A stretch of 64,000 nt of DNA from Kingdonia uniflora (Eukaryota; Streptophyta; Magnoliopsida; Ranunculales; Circaeasteraceae): the NCBI GenBank assembly GCA_014058105.1, contig JACGCM010000510.1:2075883-2139882 (forward strand), read 5' to 3'. Shown piece by piece: positions 10,583 through 22,200 of this stretch. Within the stretch, counting starts at the first letter, position 1, and each line of letters opens with the position of its first letter. The notes below the pieces were generated by a model, which saw only the letters and a list, made by a program, of their open reading frames with translations, was not told the origin of the DNA and searched no databases. The position numbers were made by a program, and so were the translations under genes.

Positions 10583-13579
10583 TAGGCGTAGAATCATTTG
10601 AATCAAGAGTGGGCGTATAATCATCTGAATCAAGAGTGGGCGTAAAATCATCTGATATTACAGGGTATCAAGTTCGCTCTATGCACTAGAAAATCTAATC
10701 GGATATTACTGAGTTTTAGGGAGATACATGATAATGCTTATCACATAAAGACGATCAGAGAAAATGGCAGACAAGGTTCTGTGCATTCCCTCCATATCTA
10801 AAGGTTAAAATACGCTATTGGAACAGTTTCCAATGTACTCCTCCAGGCTAGGATAATGAGGAAGATTATCGGGAATGCATTTCTACTTTCCTTAAAAGGA
10901 GAGAAGATCCAGAGAGTGTATGTATAATGATTATTTTTAAGGAAATTTTATTACTCGTCCTAGTATGACCATGGTGGAGTGGGATTTCCAGCCTTTGTTC
11001 TAAACATATCCATGGAGATACATGTAGACCTATCCATCCACATAGTGACCTACTTGAGAATTTATGGTCATAATAGACGCATCTTGGAGATGGTCTTACG
11101 TTTGCCTGTTGCTAACAGCTAGGAATGCAACGTTAGCTCGACTTCTTCCTTAGATTATTTGATAGCAGGCTCAGTTCCTGGATTAATCAATCAAGTCGAT
11201 CGGTGCGGCTTGACAGGGGATTGCGAGTTTGACTCATAAATTTTTGATAATTATTTTACCACTAAATGGGATAGATGATTGAGCATCGTGAGTACCCCAT
11301 ACCATACCCAACTCAGAATTGGTGAAGAACCTAATCAAGTAATTTAGTCTAATCGTTAGGCCACTGTTATAACGATCACGGCTTCCACTTAGTGTGTGGG
11401 TTATATATTTTTGCTCTCGCAGCACTGATTAGGATTTATCCTAGAGTAAATCATCAAATCTTTCCCAAAGTAACTAGTAACTGGGTCGGAGCCCAGTGTT
11501 GCCCATCGACGAATATTTGGATGTTTTGTACAGGTATCAATTGTACCACCACAATATATAAAGATGGAAACCTCAACATCAGCCTAAAATTATGTAGGTT
11601 ATGATTCGCATATGAGTAGATATTTGAAGTTTACTGGTAACGTATATATTGCAAGACAGATTGTCACTTTGATGAGATGATATTCCAAGTTTGGGGGGTG
11701 ATATGACAGTCAATGTTGAGGATGTTTCTAAAATTAGTTGGAAAATACCATCGTTATCTCATCTAGATCCCTCTATATAAGTTAAGTGACAATAAGGTTC
11801 AACGGATTACAAACTTGCAATAGGACGCAAATAAATGGCCAGACACATTCATATATATTTTTGAAGTATTGTAGGTGTATGTACCTACAAGTAATGCACC
11901 TACATAGTTGAACATTTCGGGAGAATTAGTACCGCAAACGAATTTGAGGCTTACGCTTAGTGCGGAGTACCGTTAGAAGAAAATATTATGAGCTGGAGAG
12001 CTGCAGAATAATGGAAAAATATAACTAATGGTGTAGTCGGTTCATCAAGGATGGAACCACTAATCGATGAGGCTATAGTAGCTACACGGCCAGTTAATGC
12101 ATTATGAGACAAGCCCGGGGTGGTACATACGTATGATAATAAGAAGATCTCGATCTATTAAAAGTTTGCAATGGAACAACGTAGGATCATTTAGTAGAGA
12201 TTTATCGACAAGGTATTCATATTTGCTGCTATGCTCGTCATCAAGGATGAAGATTCAAAACCACTTATTGTAAACGACTGTGTATTGTTGTATATTGGCT
12301 AAAGTGGGCGTCTAGAATCTAAGCGGAGCTTAGTTTACTAGTATAATACAAAGTGATACCATAGAGCCTGTCGGTTACAAATGGGAATGGTACGGAAATG
12401 AAATTTACTCGAAGAGATAATTAGGTCAATACAAGACTAGTTGCCCAAGAATTCTCTAAGAGACCTGGCATCGATTACAATGAGACTTATTATCCGGTTA
12501 TGGACATTATAACGTTTTGGTACTGATCAGTCTGTTAGTTTTTGAGGACAAGCTAGACATACATCTTATATAATTATTGTATATCATGGGAAACTAGATA
12601 CGAATATCTTCATGAAGCCACCTGGCAAACTCATAGAGATTGATGAAGCAGATAATGCTAGTTACATCTTCGAACCATGAAGAAATTCTTGTACTTCATA
12701 AAGTTGGCAAAGAATGATAGTTGCACTCCAAGATACATCATATCAACTGAAGTTGTGGCATGTTTTATCCAAGATAAAGCATTGACTATGTATAAAGACA
12801 ACTCGGCTTGCATCATTCAAGTCAATGATAATTTTATCAATAGCGACAAAATGAAGCACATTTCACAGAAGTCTTTCCATACTTATGAATAACAGAAGAC
12901 GAATGAGATTGACGTTATTCAAGACATTTCAGAAGATAACTTTGTAAACCTATTCACGAAGACTCTTTGTACTACTTACGTTTCAAGCAGCTGGTACACG
13001 GAATTGGCAAACAAAAGTTTTAATTCATCATTATCTCAGGGGAGATACATCTTAGGAAGATAGATCTAGAGGGAGATCAACGTCAGGGGGAGTAATCCCG
13101 TCTTGACGTGGAGACATGCATATTGTACTTTTTTTCCTGATACTGCAGGGCTTATCCTATGACGTTTACTGACTAGAGGTTTTGATAAGGCAACGTATAC
13201 GCGTCCACAACCCATGCAGGGCATAAGATTGTACTCTTTCCTTGCACAACTTTTCGCCCAAGGGGGTTTTTGCTAGGCAGAGGTTTTGACGAGGCAACTC
13301 ATCATAATATGGAACACCCCAAGGAGGAGTGTTAAGAGTCGGGCTCGGCCCATGGCGGGAACCCAACTGGGTTAGGGTGTCTTACTAGGCTCTTAACAAG
13401 CCCATATAAGCTAGGGCTTATGGAGAGAGTTTGATAGAGTATTTAACACCTAAAAGGGTTCAGTATCGTAACACAAAACAACAACCTATCAATAAAATCA
13501 AACTCTTTTTTTCTCTCGTATGATTAGTATTACTCTATTGTGTATGATTGCTCAGCCTAGAATAGCTTGATATTTAACA
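10583..13579 (+). mobile_element. Ty1/copia retrotransposon remains with 3' LTR
   Basis: Order on the plus strand: a pol region with a 'DCHFDEMIF' motif (about 11657) as found near the end of copia integrase; reverse transcriptase (about 12365-12520: PVGYKWEWYGN, RPGIDYNETYYPVMDIITF); RNase H (about 12800-13010: YKDNSACI, KMKHIS, FVNLFTKTL); a purine-rich tract AAGGAGGAG; then the 3' LTR. Many stops and shifts show that it is old. A matching 5' LTR was not found, so the left boundary is approximate and the 5' part has probably been lost. A ~31 bp unit ending in GTGGGCGTA is repeated near 10590-10650. Confidence 0.7.
13330..13579 (+). repeat. 3' LTR of the copia element (250 bp)
   Basis: It starts TGTTAAGAG right after the polypurine tract AAGGAGGAG and ends TATTTAACA, giving the inverted TGTTAA/TTAACA termini of copia LTRs. 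An AATAAAATC polyadenylation-like signal lies at about 13491. Confidence 0.75.
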
Positions 13580-14094
13580 CTATTAAAACAACTTCATACA
13601 CATTATTTATTATAACCTAAAGCCAAATCATTTGCTTTTTAGATTGGGTACATTCACACCAATCATGCTCACACAATGTCAAGTGTTGGAAATTCAAACT
13701 TCTCAACAAGCCATTAAATTGGGATAAAGAAAAAAGTATGAGGAGTGATTAGGCAACTATGAGGAACTAGAAACATGTTAAATTCTTTGATGAGCAATTT
13801 AGAAGTTGTTGGGAAATCATGAATTTCTCACTATATATAATTCTACGATAAGCAAAAGAAATTTAACGACAAATAAACTAGCAAGCAAGTAAAGACAACA
13901 TACGATTTTTACGTGGAAGCCCTTCAACGTGAAAGGGAGAAACCACGGGGAAAATTCGAATCCACTATATCAATAAACGGAATACAAACATCCTCAATCG
14001 TGAGGGTTACAATAAAATTCTGCACCTTGTATGCCCAAACAAGATCTACTAAATGTTGTTTACCTTCAACTTGAAAGAACACCTTCAATCCCCA
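13580..14094. other. Repetitive host sequence interrupted by the hAT element (left part)
   Basis: AT-rich sequence, then from about 13860 an LTR/leader-like stretch ('tttttacgtggaagcccttcaacgtgaaagg'-type motif followed by 'gagggttac'). It continues on the far side of the hAT element, at 15753-16130. AATCCCCA at 14087-14094 is the left copy of the hAT target duplication. No coding sequence is recognised. Confidence 0.45.
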
Positions 14095-15752
14095 TGGGGA
14101 TGGCAATGAAGAGGATTTGGAGCGAGAGAGCCAATACCATCCCCATCCCCGCTTAAGTTCCCACCTCCCATCCCCCCCCCCCCCCCCCCCCCCTATCCCC
14201 ATTTAAAATAAGCGGGGATCCCTGAATCCGCCCCATCCCCACCCCATTTAAATGACATTCGGGGATCCCCGGATCCGCCCCACATATTCATATTCCATAC
14301 ATCATCCATTATTCCATTCAAAAAAAAAAAACATTAGCCGCATTGCTAAACATCCACACATTCTAAAACAAAAGCATTACTAACATCCATACAAACAAAA
14401 AAAAAAAAAACATTACTGACATCCATTATTCAAGCATTAATAACATATGTTCCAAAAAAAAGACATCCATTGATTAACTGAAGGTTGCTGGTTCATCTTG
14501 CTCCCCTTAAATTTTGCAGTGCGTATAATAGTTGTTTGCTTTAGGCTCACATTGCGGCTCTTCCTTTTACTGCTTGAGCCAGAAAAATATTGTATTAGTA
14601 AATAAAAAAGACCTAAAACTCTTTAATTTTTAAGGACACCAACAAAAGTTCAACAGATTGAGTTTTGTTTGGATTCATCTGAACTAGACAAAGGTTTAGG
14701 TAAATTATATATGTGGATATACATGTTGTGGGAAATATGGGTTGATGTACAAGAAACTAATCTCGAAAAATCACCTAATGAAATTATTTATAACTCTAAG
14801 GATTGCAACCAGTATTGTAATACCATGGGGGTGACAAATCCGATCAAAAATCATATCTTCACATCATAACATGGAACCCAAGTATGGTGACCATTCGTGA
14901 ATCTCCTGAGTTAAGTAGTTTGTGCTCATTCAACAACACCAAAACCCTTTCATCAACACTATATCATAACACCAAAACCATATTCATCAACACTTCATCA
15001 CAACACCAAAACCCTTTCATCATTTCCAGAATCTCATCACAACACATCCCCCTAACTCCAAAATCTCATCAAATACAACAAAACCCAAACCCAGCGAAAC
15101 CCTAGAAATGCTAAATTCAATTACTTTCAAATTACTACACATTCGACTAATTCAATTACAAGATACACTGATAAGGACATAATCTACAATGGGTATGAGT
15201 CAATCACAAATACAACAAAACAAATGTAAGAAATCAGAAAAAGGGTACTAACCTTGATGACGAACAGCTTCAGAATTTTGTTGTTGAAGAGTAGAGATTA
15301 GAGAAGAGAGCTTCTTGAAATCACTGAGTTGCTGCTGAAGAGTAGAGAAGAATCAGATAGCTTCACCCAATTGAAGACTAGAGAGCTTGTTGTTGAAGAG
15401 AGGAGAGCTGCTGAAGAGAGCTTCACCCAATTGAAGAGCTTGCTGTTGAAACTTGAAAAAGGAGAGTTCGTTGTTGGCCCAGCTTGTTGAAGACTTAAAG
15501 TTGAAAGGAGAGCTTGTTGTTCAAACTTGGCTGCTGAAGTCTGAAGAGAAGAATTAGATATTAGGGTAAGGGTTATAATAGTAAAAGTATAGGTATTTAA
15601 TGGGGCGGATGCGAGGCGGATAACGAATTTTATGTGAGCAGACCCAAATCCGCCCCGATCCCCGACGAATTTTGGGTAGCTTATACCATACCCGGTTAGC
15701 TCATACCAAATCTGCCCCGTTCAGGGCGGGGCGGGGCAAATTGCCATCCCTA
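14095..15752. mobile_element. Non-autonomous hAT transposon (1,658 bp)
   Basis: The left end reads TGGGGATGGCAAT and the right end, reverse-complemented, TAGGGATGGCAAT: the 5'-TAGGGATGGCAA type terminal inverted repeat of plant hAT elements. Flanking 8-mers AATCCCCA (14087-14094) and AATCCCCC (15753-15760) are a near-perfect 8 bp target duplication. Subterminal regions are filled with GGATCCCCGGATCCGCCCC-like direct and inverted copies, typical of hAT families. The interior has no transposase; it contains a run of 'gagagcttcacccaattgaaga' repeats (15290-15540), so it depends on a partner element. Confidence 0.85.
14172..14193. repeat. Poly-C tract (C22) in the left subterminal region of the hAT element
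   Basis: Twenty-two consecutive C residues within the CCCCATCCCC-rich subterminal array, likely a slippage expansion. Confidence 0.9.
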
Positions 15753-16539
15753 AATCCCCCTTCCGTCGACAAACTCGTCGGAGAACACCTTCTTTTGTTG
15801 CTTGATCGGAGCACAAAGAATACTTGGATTGATTCTTCTCTTCACCTCACACCAATGAAGATGGATTTGTTTTCTTCAAGTTAGGTTTTCAAAGTTCTCT
15901 CTCTCTAGAACTTTCTCCAAGAGTACACACCACATTAGAAAAGACAAGGTTTTTCTAGAAGTCTCCATTTACCTTTTCCAAGGTAAGAACTAAGCCCATT
16001 AAGTTTATGGGCCTCATCATGGGTTGGACTACCTAACAGAAGTGTGCAGTTTTTATTGTAAGAACCATAAAATGGGGTACTAGGAAGATTGAGAGAGTGG
16101 AAATCTCTTAAAGACAACCATTATTATGGCAGACTAGTAATTCTGACATGATTTATCGCATAACGATCTATAACGATTGATAATAAGAAACGTGTGAGCA
16201 GTGAATTTAGTTCAAGAATACGTTGTTTTCCCAAAGGAATCATGATTAATTGATCCTACGACAAGTCCTTCATAATTGGTCTTGTTTTGATTCTTTCTTT
16301 CTTTTCTATGATTAAACCAAACTGGAACCATTGGCCATAGAAACTTCAGACGTAAATCCAAGGAACTCTTCTAGGACTTAAGGTACACCAATCAAGTTTC
16401 CTTGGTTGATTAGAGGATCGCATCTAGAGGGTCTAGGTCTTCGTTAATGAGTTACATGAGTGTGATCTCGATAGGATTTTTAATTCGTCACAGAGTATCA
16501 TTGATGACTCAATTCATAGTCCAAAATGCATGTCTGTCA
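15753..16539. other. Right part of the sequence interrupted by the hAT element, then gene-free DNA
   Basis: Starting with the second target copy AATCCCCC, the sequence continues the LTR-like host element to about 16130 (CT-rich stretch, 'gaactttctcc', 'tgggcctcatcat'). Nothing recognisable follows up to 16539. Confidence 0.4.
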
Positions 16540-18112
16540 AATTCATATTCCCGTTATTCTTTTCTTTGTGCTCTCCAGCATTATAAATTTTTTGGCAGAA
16601 TGTCAGGTGGGTCAAAGAACCGCCTAGACGTCCTGAAGAGACAACAGCAACATCCCTGGAAAAAGAACGAGAAGGGACTTTAATAAGAAATTCGAAAGAT
16701 ACTTACCAGCAAATTAGATGCTAACAAATGTGAGAAATCAAAGAATTGTTGGGAAATCACGACTTTCCCACTATTGTTGGCTAAACATTTTTCATTGCAT
16801 GTACCCCGATATTTATGATTTGGAAGTACTGAAGTTGGAAATTGACATCATCAGTGTTGTTGCATGTTGTTTCTTACAGTTATCTACCATTGCTAGAGAG
16901 AGTTAGGTGATTAGTCACTGATACCCATTGATTAAATACATCGGTAAATAAATCACGCTTTTATTCAGTATACACATTCAGAATGCCTGCATGATGGAAA
17001 AAACATCATGAAATTGGTATTATTCAGTATATCCAAGTTTTAGCTCTCTGTCAACTTCATATTCCCATTACCACCTTTCTCCTCTTTGTGCTCTCCAACA
17101 ATAGATATATTATATATAGTGGCAGAAAGTCCGGTGAGGCGACCTCCCGAAGAGGCAACAACAGCATCCCTGAATAAAAAAACAAAGGGACACAAATAAG
17201 AAGATAAAAAAGACTAAATTTGAGATACCAGCATATACTCTTTAGTTAGCTGACAAAGTGACAATCCAAAGAAGTCAGTGGCCGGGAAGTTAATACTTAG
17301 TAGCAACTAGCAACTATATAGTTTCATCAGAATGGGGTTTGAAGGTGGAGATTTGTTTGGTTTTGGGCTCTATGCATGCCTTTATTGCCATAATAAAATA
17401 TTTATCAGTGCTTTAGAGTTCAACTATATGAAAAATGATATTTTACCAATGAACTTTCTTATAGGGTGACTGATCTTATTTTGTGTTTCCTATGGACGAC
17501 GCTTCTAATATATTTGATTGACATCCATGGATCACCTTATAATCGTATCTGGAAAGAAGACGAACCATATCTCATTCCAACGTACAAGAACTAAAGAAGG
17601 TTGAATGTTTGTTTAAGCAAATGTAATAGATTTCCTATGCATTATCTGAAGTTGATTATCTTATATAGTTTGAGCGTGAAAGCAGATATGTATTGCTATA
17701 TACATTAGACACGATGTATGATTTAACTATAATTATTGGTTTGCAGTGGCAATCTGACAGTCTCCCTTATGAATTTGTATGACTTACTAAGTTGATTAGT
17801 TAGACATGTTAAACACGACAACGGAGTTAATATGGATGTATGTGCTATAATTTTGAAAAACTACCGACTAATAATATGGTTAGACATTTTCCGTTGCATG
17901 TACCGGGAGGCTTCGATAATACTGAAGTTGGAATTTGACATTATCAGTGTTGCTGCATGTTGTTTGTAACATTTATCTACCATTTCTGGAGAAAGTTAGG
18001 TGATTAATCACTGATACCCATTGATTAAATACATTGGAAAATAAATCACACTTTTATTCAGTATACACATTCAGAATGCCTGCATGATGGAAAAAAACAT
18101 CATGAAATCGAT
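16540..18112 (-). repeat. Tandemly duplicated block, possible terminal exon plus 3' UTR of an unknown gene
   Basis: Two kinds of segments alternate. A ~110-130 bp block at 16540-16670 recurs at 17053-17180. A ~240 bp block at 16778-17025 recurs at 17878-18112, about 85-90% alike by eye. Read on the minus strand, the small block follows an acceptor-like TTTTTTTATTCAG or TTTTTCCAG and opens DAVVASSGG..., ending GNMKLTES before a stop in the 17053 copy; the 16540 copy has the same frame with changes. The large block contains AATAAAAG on the minus strand. The second unit carries about 590 bp of extra sequence (17190-17870). I do not recognise the protein. Confidence 0.5.
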
Positions 18113-18506
18113 GTTATCTTGTATTAAAATTAGCAATACCTTCGTAATCTACACATAAAAATTGTCCAGGCTCTGCTTGGTATGCCGTTTATACCTCTAC
18201 ATATCAAGGAATTCCATTTATTTTTCTTGATCCAACCGTTGCTAACCATTGGATTAAAGAAAATAAACGATAATCCTTAATTCATGGAGCTATAAACAGG
18301 ATACCAATCGGAGCCTAAGGGCAATGCATTCACGCAAAACGCACTACCTAGCCAGGTATATATCATGTCTGAATGAGTTGTAGACCTATTGAACTTGTAT
18401 GCAGAAAACAAGTGCAGTACTTGACTATCTCTAAGAAAATAGGATTGAATATTCAAGTGGTTCATCTTTATCTTTGTGATGAAATTAGGCCTCTTCTTCC
18501 ACCATT

Positions 18507-18905
18507 TTTACTATCGCAATTTCACGCCTTTCAGCATGGTTACGTACAACTTACCAAACTATATCTTACCAGTTAGCACTTAGCGTTGGATGAGATTTGT
18601 TTTCTTAGCACATTTGTGGAATTGAGATATTGGAGTCTACTGAAAGACAATATTCACCATGAAATAGATTGATTCATTGATCAAATCCAAATCTTTCAGC
18701 CTTTCAGCGTGGTCATGTGTAATGATCAAATCCAAATCTTTCAGCCTTTCAGCGTGGTCATGTGTAACTTACTAAAGCTATCGTCTTAGCAGTTAGCACT
18801 TTGCATCCAAAACTACATCCAGCTTGCACTTGAGATATTGGAGTCTACTGAAGACAAAATATTCACCATGAGATAGATTGATTCATTGATCGAATCCAAA
18901 TCAAT
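18507..18905. repeat. Direct duplication of ~170 bp with an inner 45 bp tandem repeat
   Basis: The block containing 'TTGAGATATTGGAGTCTACTGAA' and 'ATAGATTGATTCATTGAT' occurs at about 18612-18690 and again at 18828-18900. Between them, a 45 bp unit beginning TGATCAAATCCAAATC is repeated exactly in tandem (18678-18722 and 18723-18767). A related CTTTCAGCATGGTTACGT stretch is at 18527. Confidence 0.8.
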
Positions 18906-19268
18906 TTCTGAAATTGGTACAAAGCTTTTTGCCCCTCTTCAATTTCTACTGTCATTACCTCAAAACTAAGAAAGAGTGCAAGTTTGATTTAGGGTTTGTG
19001 AAATTTACCAAACAGTAACAATTAGGTCTTAAAATAAATGCAGGTCGGTAGAATATATAAACATCTACTAAAGCCGTCCTGCCAAAACAAGTCTTAAAAT
19101 AAAAAATAACCTTTTCACTGTACAAAATACATGCATCTCTAGGGCTATTCTTGGCTCCTCGCTGTTGTCGAAACATTCCGACCTATCACGTACTTTTATC
19201 CACAGCCAGGAAACAAATTATAACTACAACATACCAAGATGCATCAGATTCATAATACGGTTTATACA
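18906..19268. other. Downstream flank / probable 3' UTR region of the glycosylase gene
   Basis: No separate gene is seen. On the minus strand this is the sequence following the glycosylase stop codon and probably contains its 3' UTR. The exact poly(A) site cannot be fixed by eye. Confidence 0.4.
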
Positions 19269-22200
19269 CTAGCACCCAGGTGACATGAATTCATCGGAGA
19301 TGCTCATCTCAGCTATAGCTCTCTCTAATCCCAAGTCCATCGCATCAATTTCCGCTGTATGCTTTTCGACTTTGGTCTTGGTACCACTCTCCTCTTTACA
19401 TTCTTCCGTTAATGATAAACATTCTTCAAATCTAAAGCAACTGATGAGATGGTCGTTCGTTATTCCAGCCACCTGCATAAATGAGTATATGACAGTGGGA
19501 CTCACACTTCGGAACCCCCTTCTAACGAGGTCTTTGCTTATCACATCTGCTTTCGGAGTCTTTACGGGAACCTGCCGTGGATACCGGAATCTACTCACAA
19601 CAGGCTTATGGTTCATAAAGCTCCAAATATACTTGTCGAATGAACCAAACTCGTTTATTATCTGTTGTGTCAAAATCGGTAATAAAGTCAATTCAGCAGA
19701 AAGGTAATCCCAAACATTTTTATCCAAAGCATTTGCTGGCCACAAATAGGAGCAAAGATTCAGAATATGTAGACAATTTAGATTGAGTCTCTGACCTATA
19801 CTCCAAAGAGTCAGGAAAAAACCGAAATCTCCCCCCTATTTTCCAACATATTTTCCAACATCCAAGACTAAATTGGGGGGCGTTGCAATACACGTTGGGT
19901 ATTTGTGCGTGAAGTGGTCATATGGCTGTAAAATAAGTACTTAATGGGAAAACATCGTGTTCAAAGTGGTTACCTCTTCATTCAATTAGAAATGTTTCAA
20001 CTTCATGGAGTCTAGATATTAGAAAACTAATAACACAGAAGATAAATTAACTTTGATTAATACTAAGGTCAAAGACCTAGGGTTTATGAGATTTACCCCA
20101 AACTCTACAATTTCTCTCAAAGGCTAAGCTTTTTCTCCCACTAAAACCAACATACCAAATAAATTATGCTTAGGCTCTCTTTATATTTATAGAAGAGACT
20201 TATCACAAATAGAAACCCTAGCTAGACTCTAATTAGAAGACTTCTCTTAAGTCTCCTAATTATAATGCAATTAAAGTGAATAGCATAAACTAAATAAGAA
20301 GATGCACACATGATGCACGAAACGTGTTATGGGTGGTTGTGGGTACGACCACATGACTTATCAACTCTCCCTCTCTAAGAAGAGTTTAACCACGAACTCT
20401 AGTGAAAAAATTAGCACGACGTACAAAACGTGTCATGCGTGGTCGTGGATACGACCACGTGGCTTATCAACTCTACCTGTCTAAAATCTGGTGAGAAAAT
20501 CAACAAGTCATTAAAAAAATGCACACCGAAAAAAGCGGGAAGACGACTTCAAATTCTTCTACGGTATATTCCGTACACAATAACACTGGTTGCATAACAA
20601 AACAAAATCTTGAACTCAAAAGAGATACCTCCAAGAAGAAAACGATTGCCAATTCGTCCACGGTACTTGCCGTACCCAATAACTCTGCATACAGAACAAA
20701 ATATTTTACCAAAAACCCTGGTTGTAACATTATGCAGATTCTCCAAAAATCTATTTACCTTCATACTTGCACGAGCCTTCCTCTTTTGCCAAAACGAATC
20801 AATACTTGCGCTATTTTCAACAACCTAGATTTGTAGTAACATACTTGTCATCGAGGTCACCAGATTTGTGGTCGGGATAGTAATAGTACTTGTTACTATT
20901 AGTGTTGTATTTATTCTCGTGAAACCCGAGCTCGAGTCTGGGTCGCGACTTCACTTTGGTTTGCTTGAGTTCGGGCCCAAATTGTGTGAAGATACTCGGG
21001 CCTATTTTTAGTTAAATTGGCCTGGGTCCGTGGCCCCAATTGGGATTGCTTGGCCTGGGTGTGGTTCCTCCACTTTGGGTCCGAGTCAAAAATAGCAAAT
21101 GCATGTGGGTCAAATGATTTACTTAAAGGCATGCCACGATAGCCTCTGCCATGTGTCTTTGTGTCTTCGATGGCATGCCAATTGGTGTGCTGAAACATGT
21201 AACCCCTGTTCTAATTGGCATGTCAATTGGTGTGCGGAAACATGTGTCACCAACCTGCCGTGTGCCTCGCACGTGGGTAGGTACCCGCACGTGCGGCATA
21301 ACTCCTACCCCGATAAATTCAAGCTCGTCATGTGGCCACCCCATCATCGTATAATCGTTTCCCAGCGCCCCCAAACCTTGAAAACCTACCTCGACTACTC
21401 TAGTCCTCGGTTGGACAACTCCGTTGCTCGGAGTTTATCCAATCACCTCCAATTAATCACCTCCAATTCAGCACCTGCAATTGTTGTTTATCCAATCACC
21501 TCCGATTCAGCACCTACAATTGTTGACAGTTTCGACTTCCTCGTGACTTTGTACGGTCACTCCTCTCCACGATTATCACTCCTAGAACTTCCCACATTGA
21601 AATTAATGACTCCACTGATCTAATGTTGAGTTTTGGGTGTCGCTACTTCTCCGATGACTGTCCTTGCAATATGTGGTAACCCTATGTTTGGGTTGCCGTT
21701 TTCTGGCTCGACTCCGAACCCGACACATACCCTGGTGACACTCGCATTGTTTTCAATCACTCCGGTGGTCTCAAATTGTTCAAAAACTGGCATCTCTTCG
21801 CAATCACTAATAACTTCTTCATCGATCTCATTATTTTGTTCGTCGCTGCCGAACAACTCAGCAAAGCCCCACTCCTCAATTTGTTCGACTCAGGGTATTG
21901 GTTTTGGATTAGGGTTGGTCTTCTTCGGTTGGGATTTCTGACGATTGAAATTTTTGATCACGTGAACCTCTCGCATCAAAGTCACAACCTCCTCGTTGTC
22001 CTTTGATCGAGAACTCTTCGACATGTCTCCATCTTTCCCACCTACTAGATCAATTACATCTCTCTATTCGTCGTCTCTTCGAGGTGTTTTATCTCCAGCC
22101 CATCTCCAACAAATTTCTTCAAATCCTCCGCCACAACTCCCGCCTCCAACCTTGCTACCTCAAGAATCGCACAAATATAGAAAACAAACCTAGGATCGCT

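Noticed and set aside
10590..10650. CRISPR-like short direct repeats
   Set aside because: Only about three adjacent imperfect copies with no unique spacers, in a plant retroelement; a simple tandem repeat.
21099..21623. Open frame of 174 codons inside the intronic LTR element
   Set aside because: Composition is irregular, it overlaps other open frames on both strands and has no recognisable domain; treated as chance.
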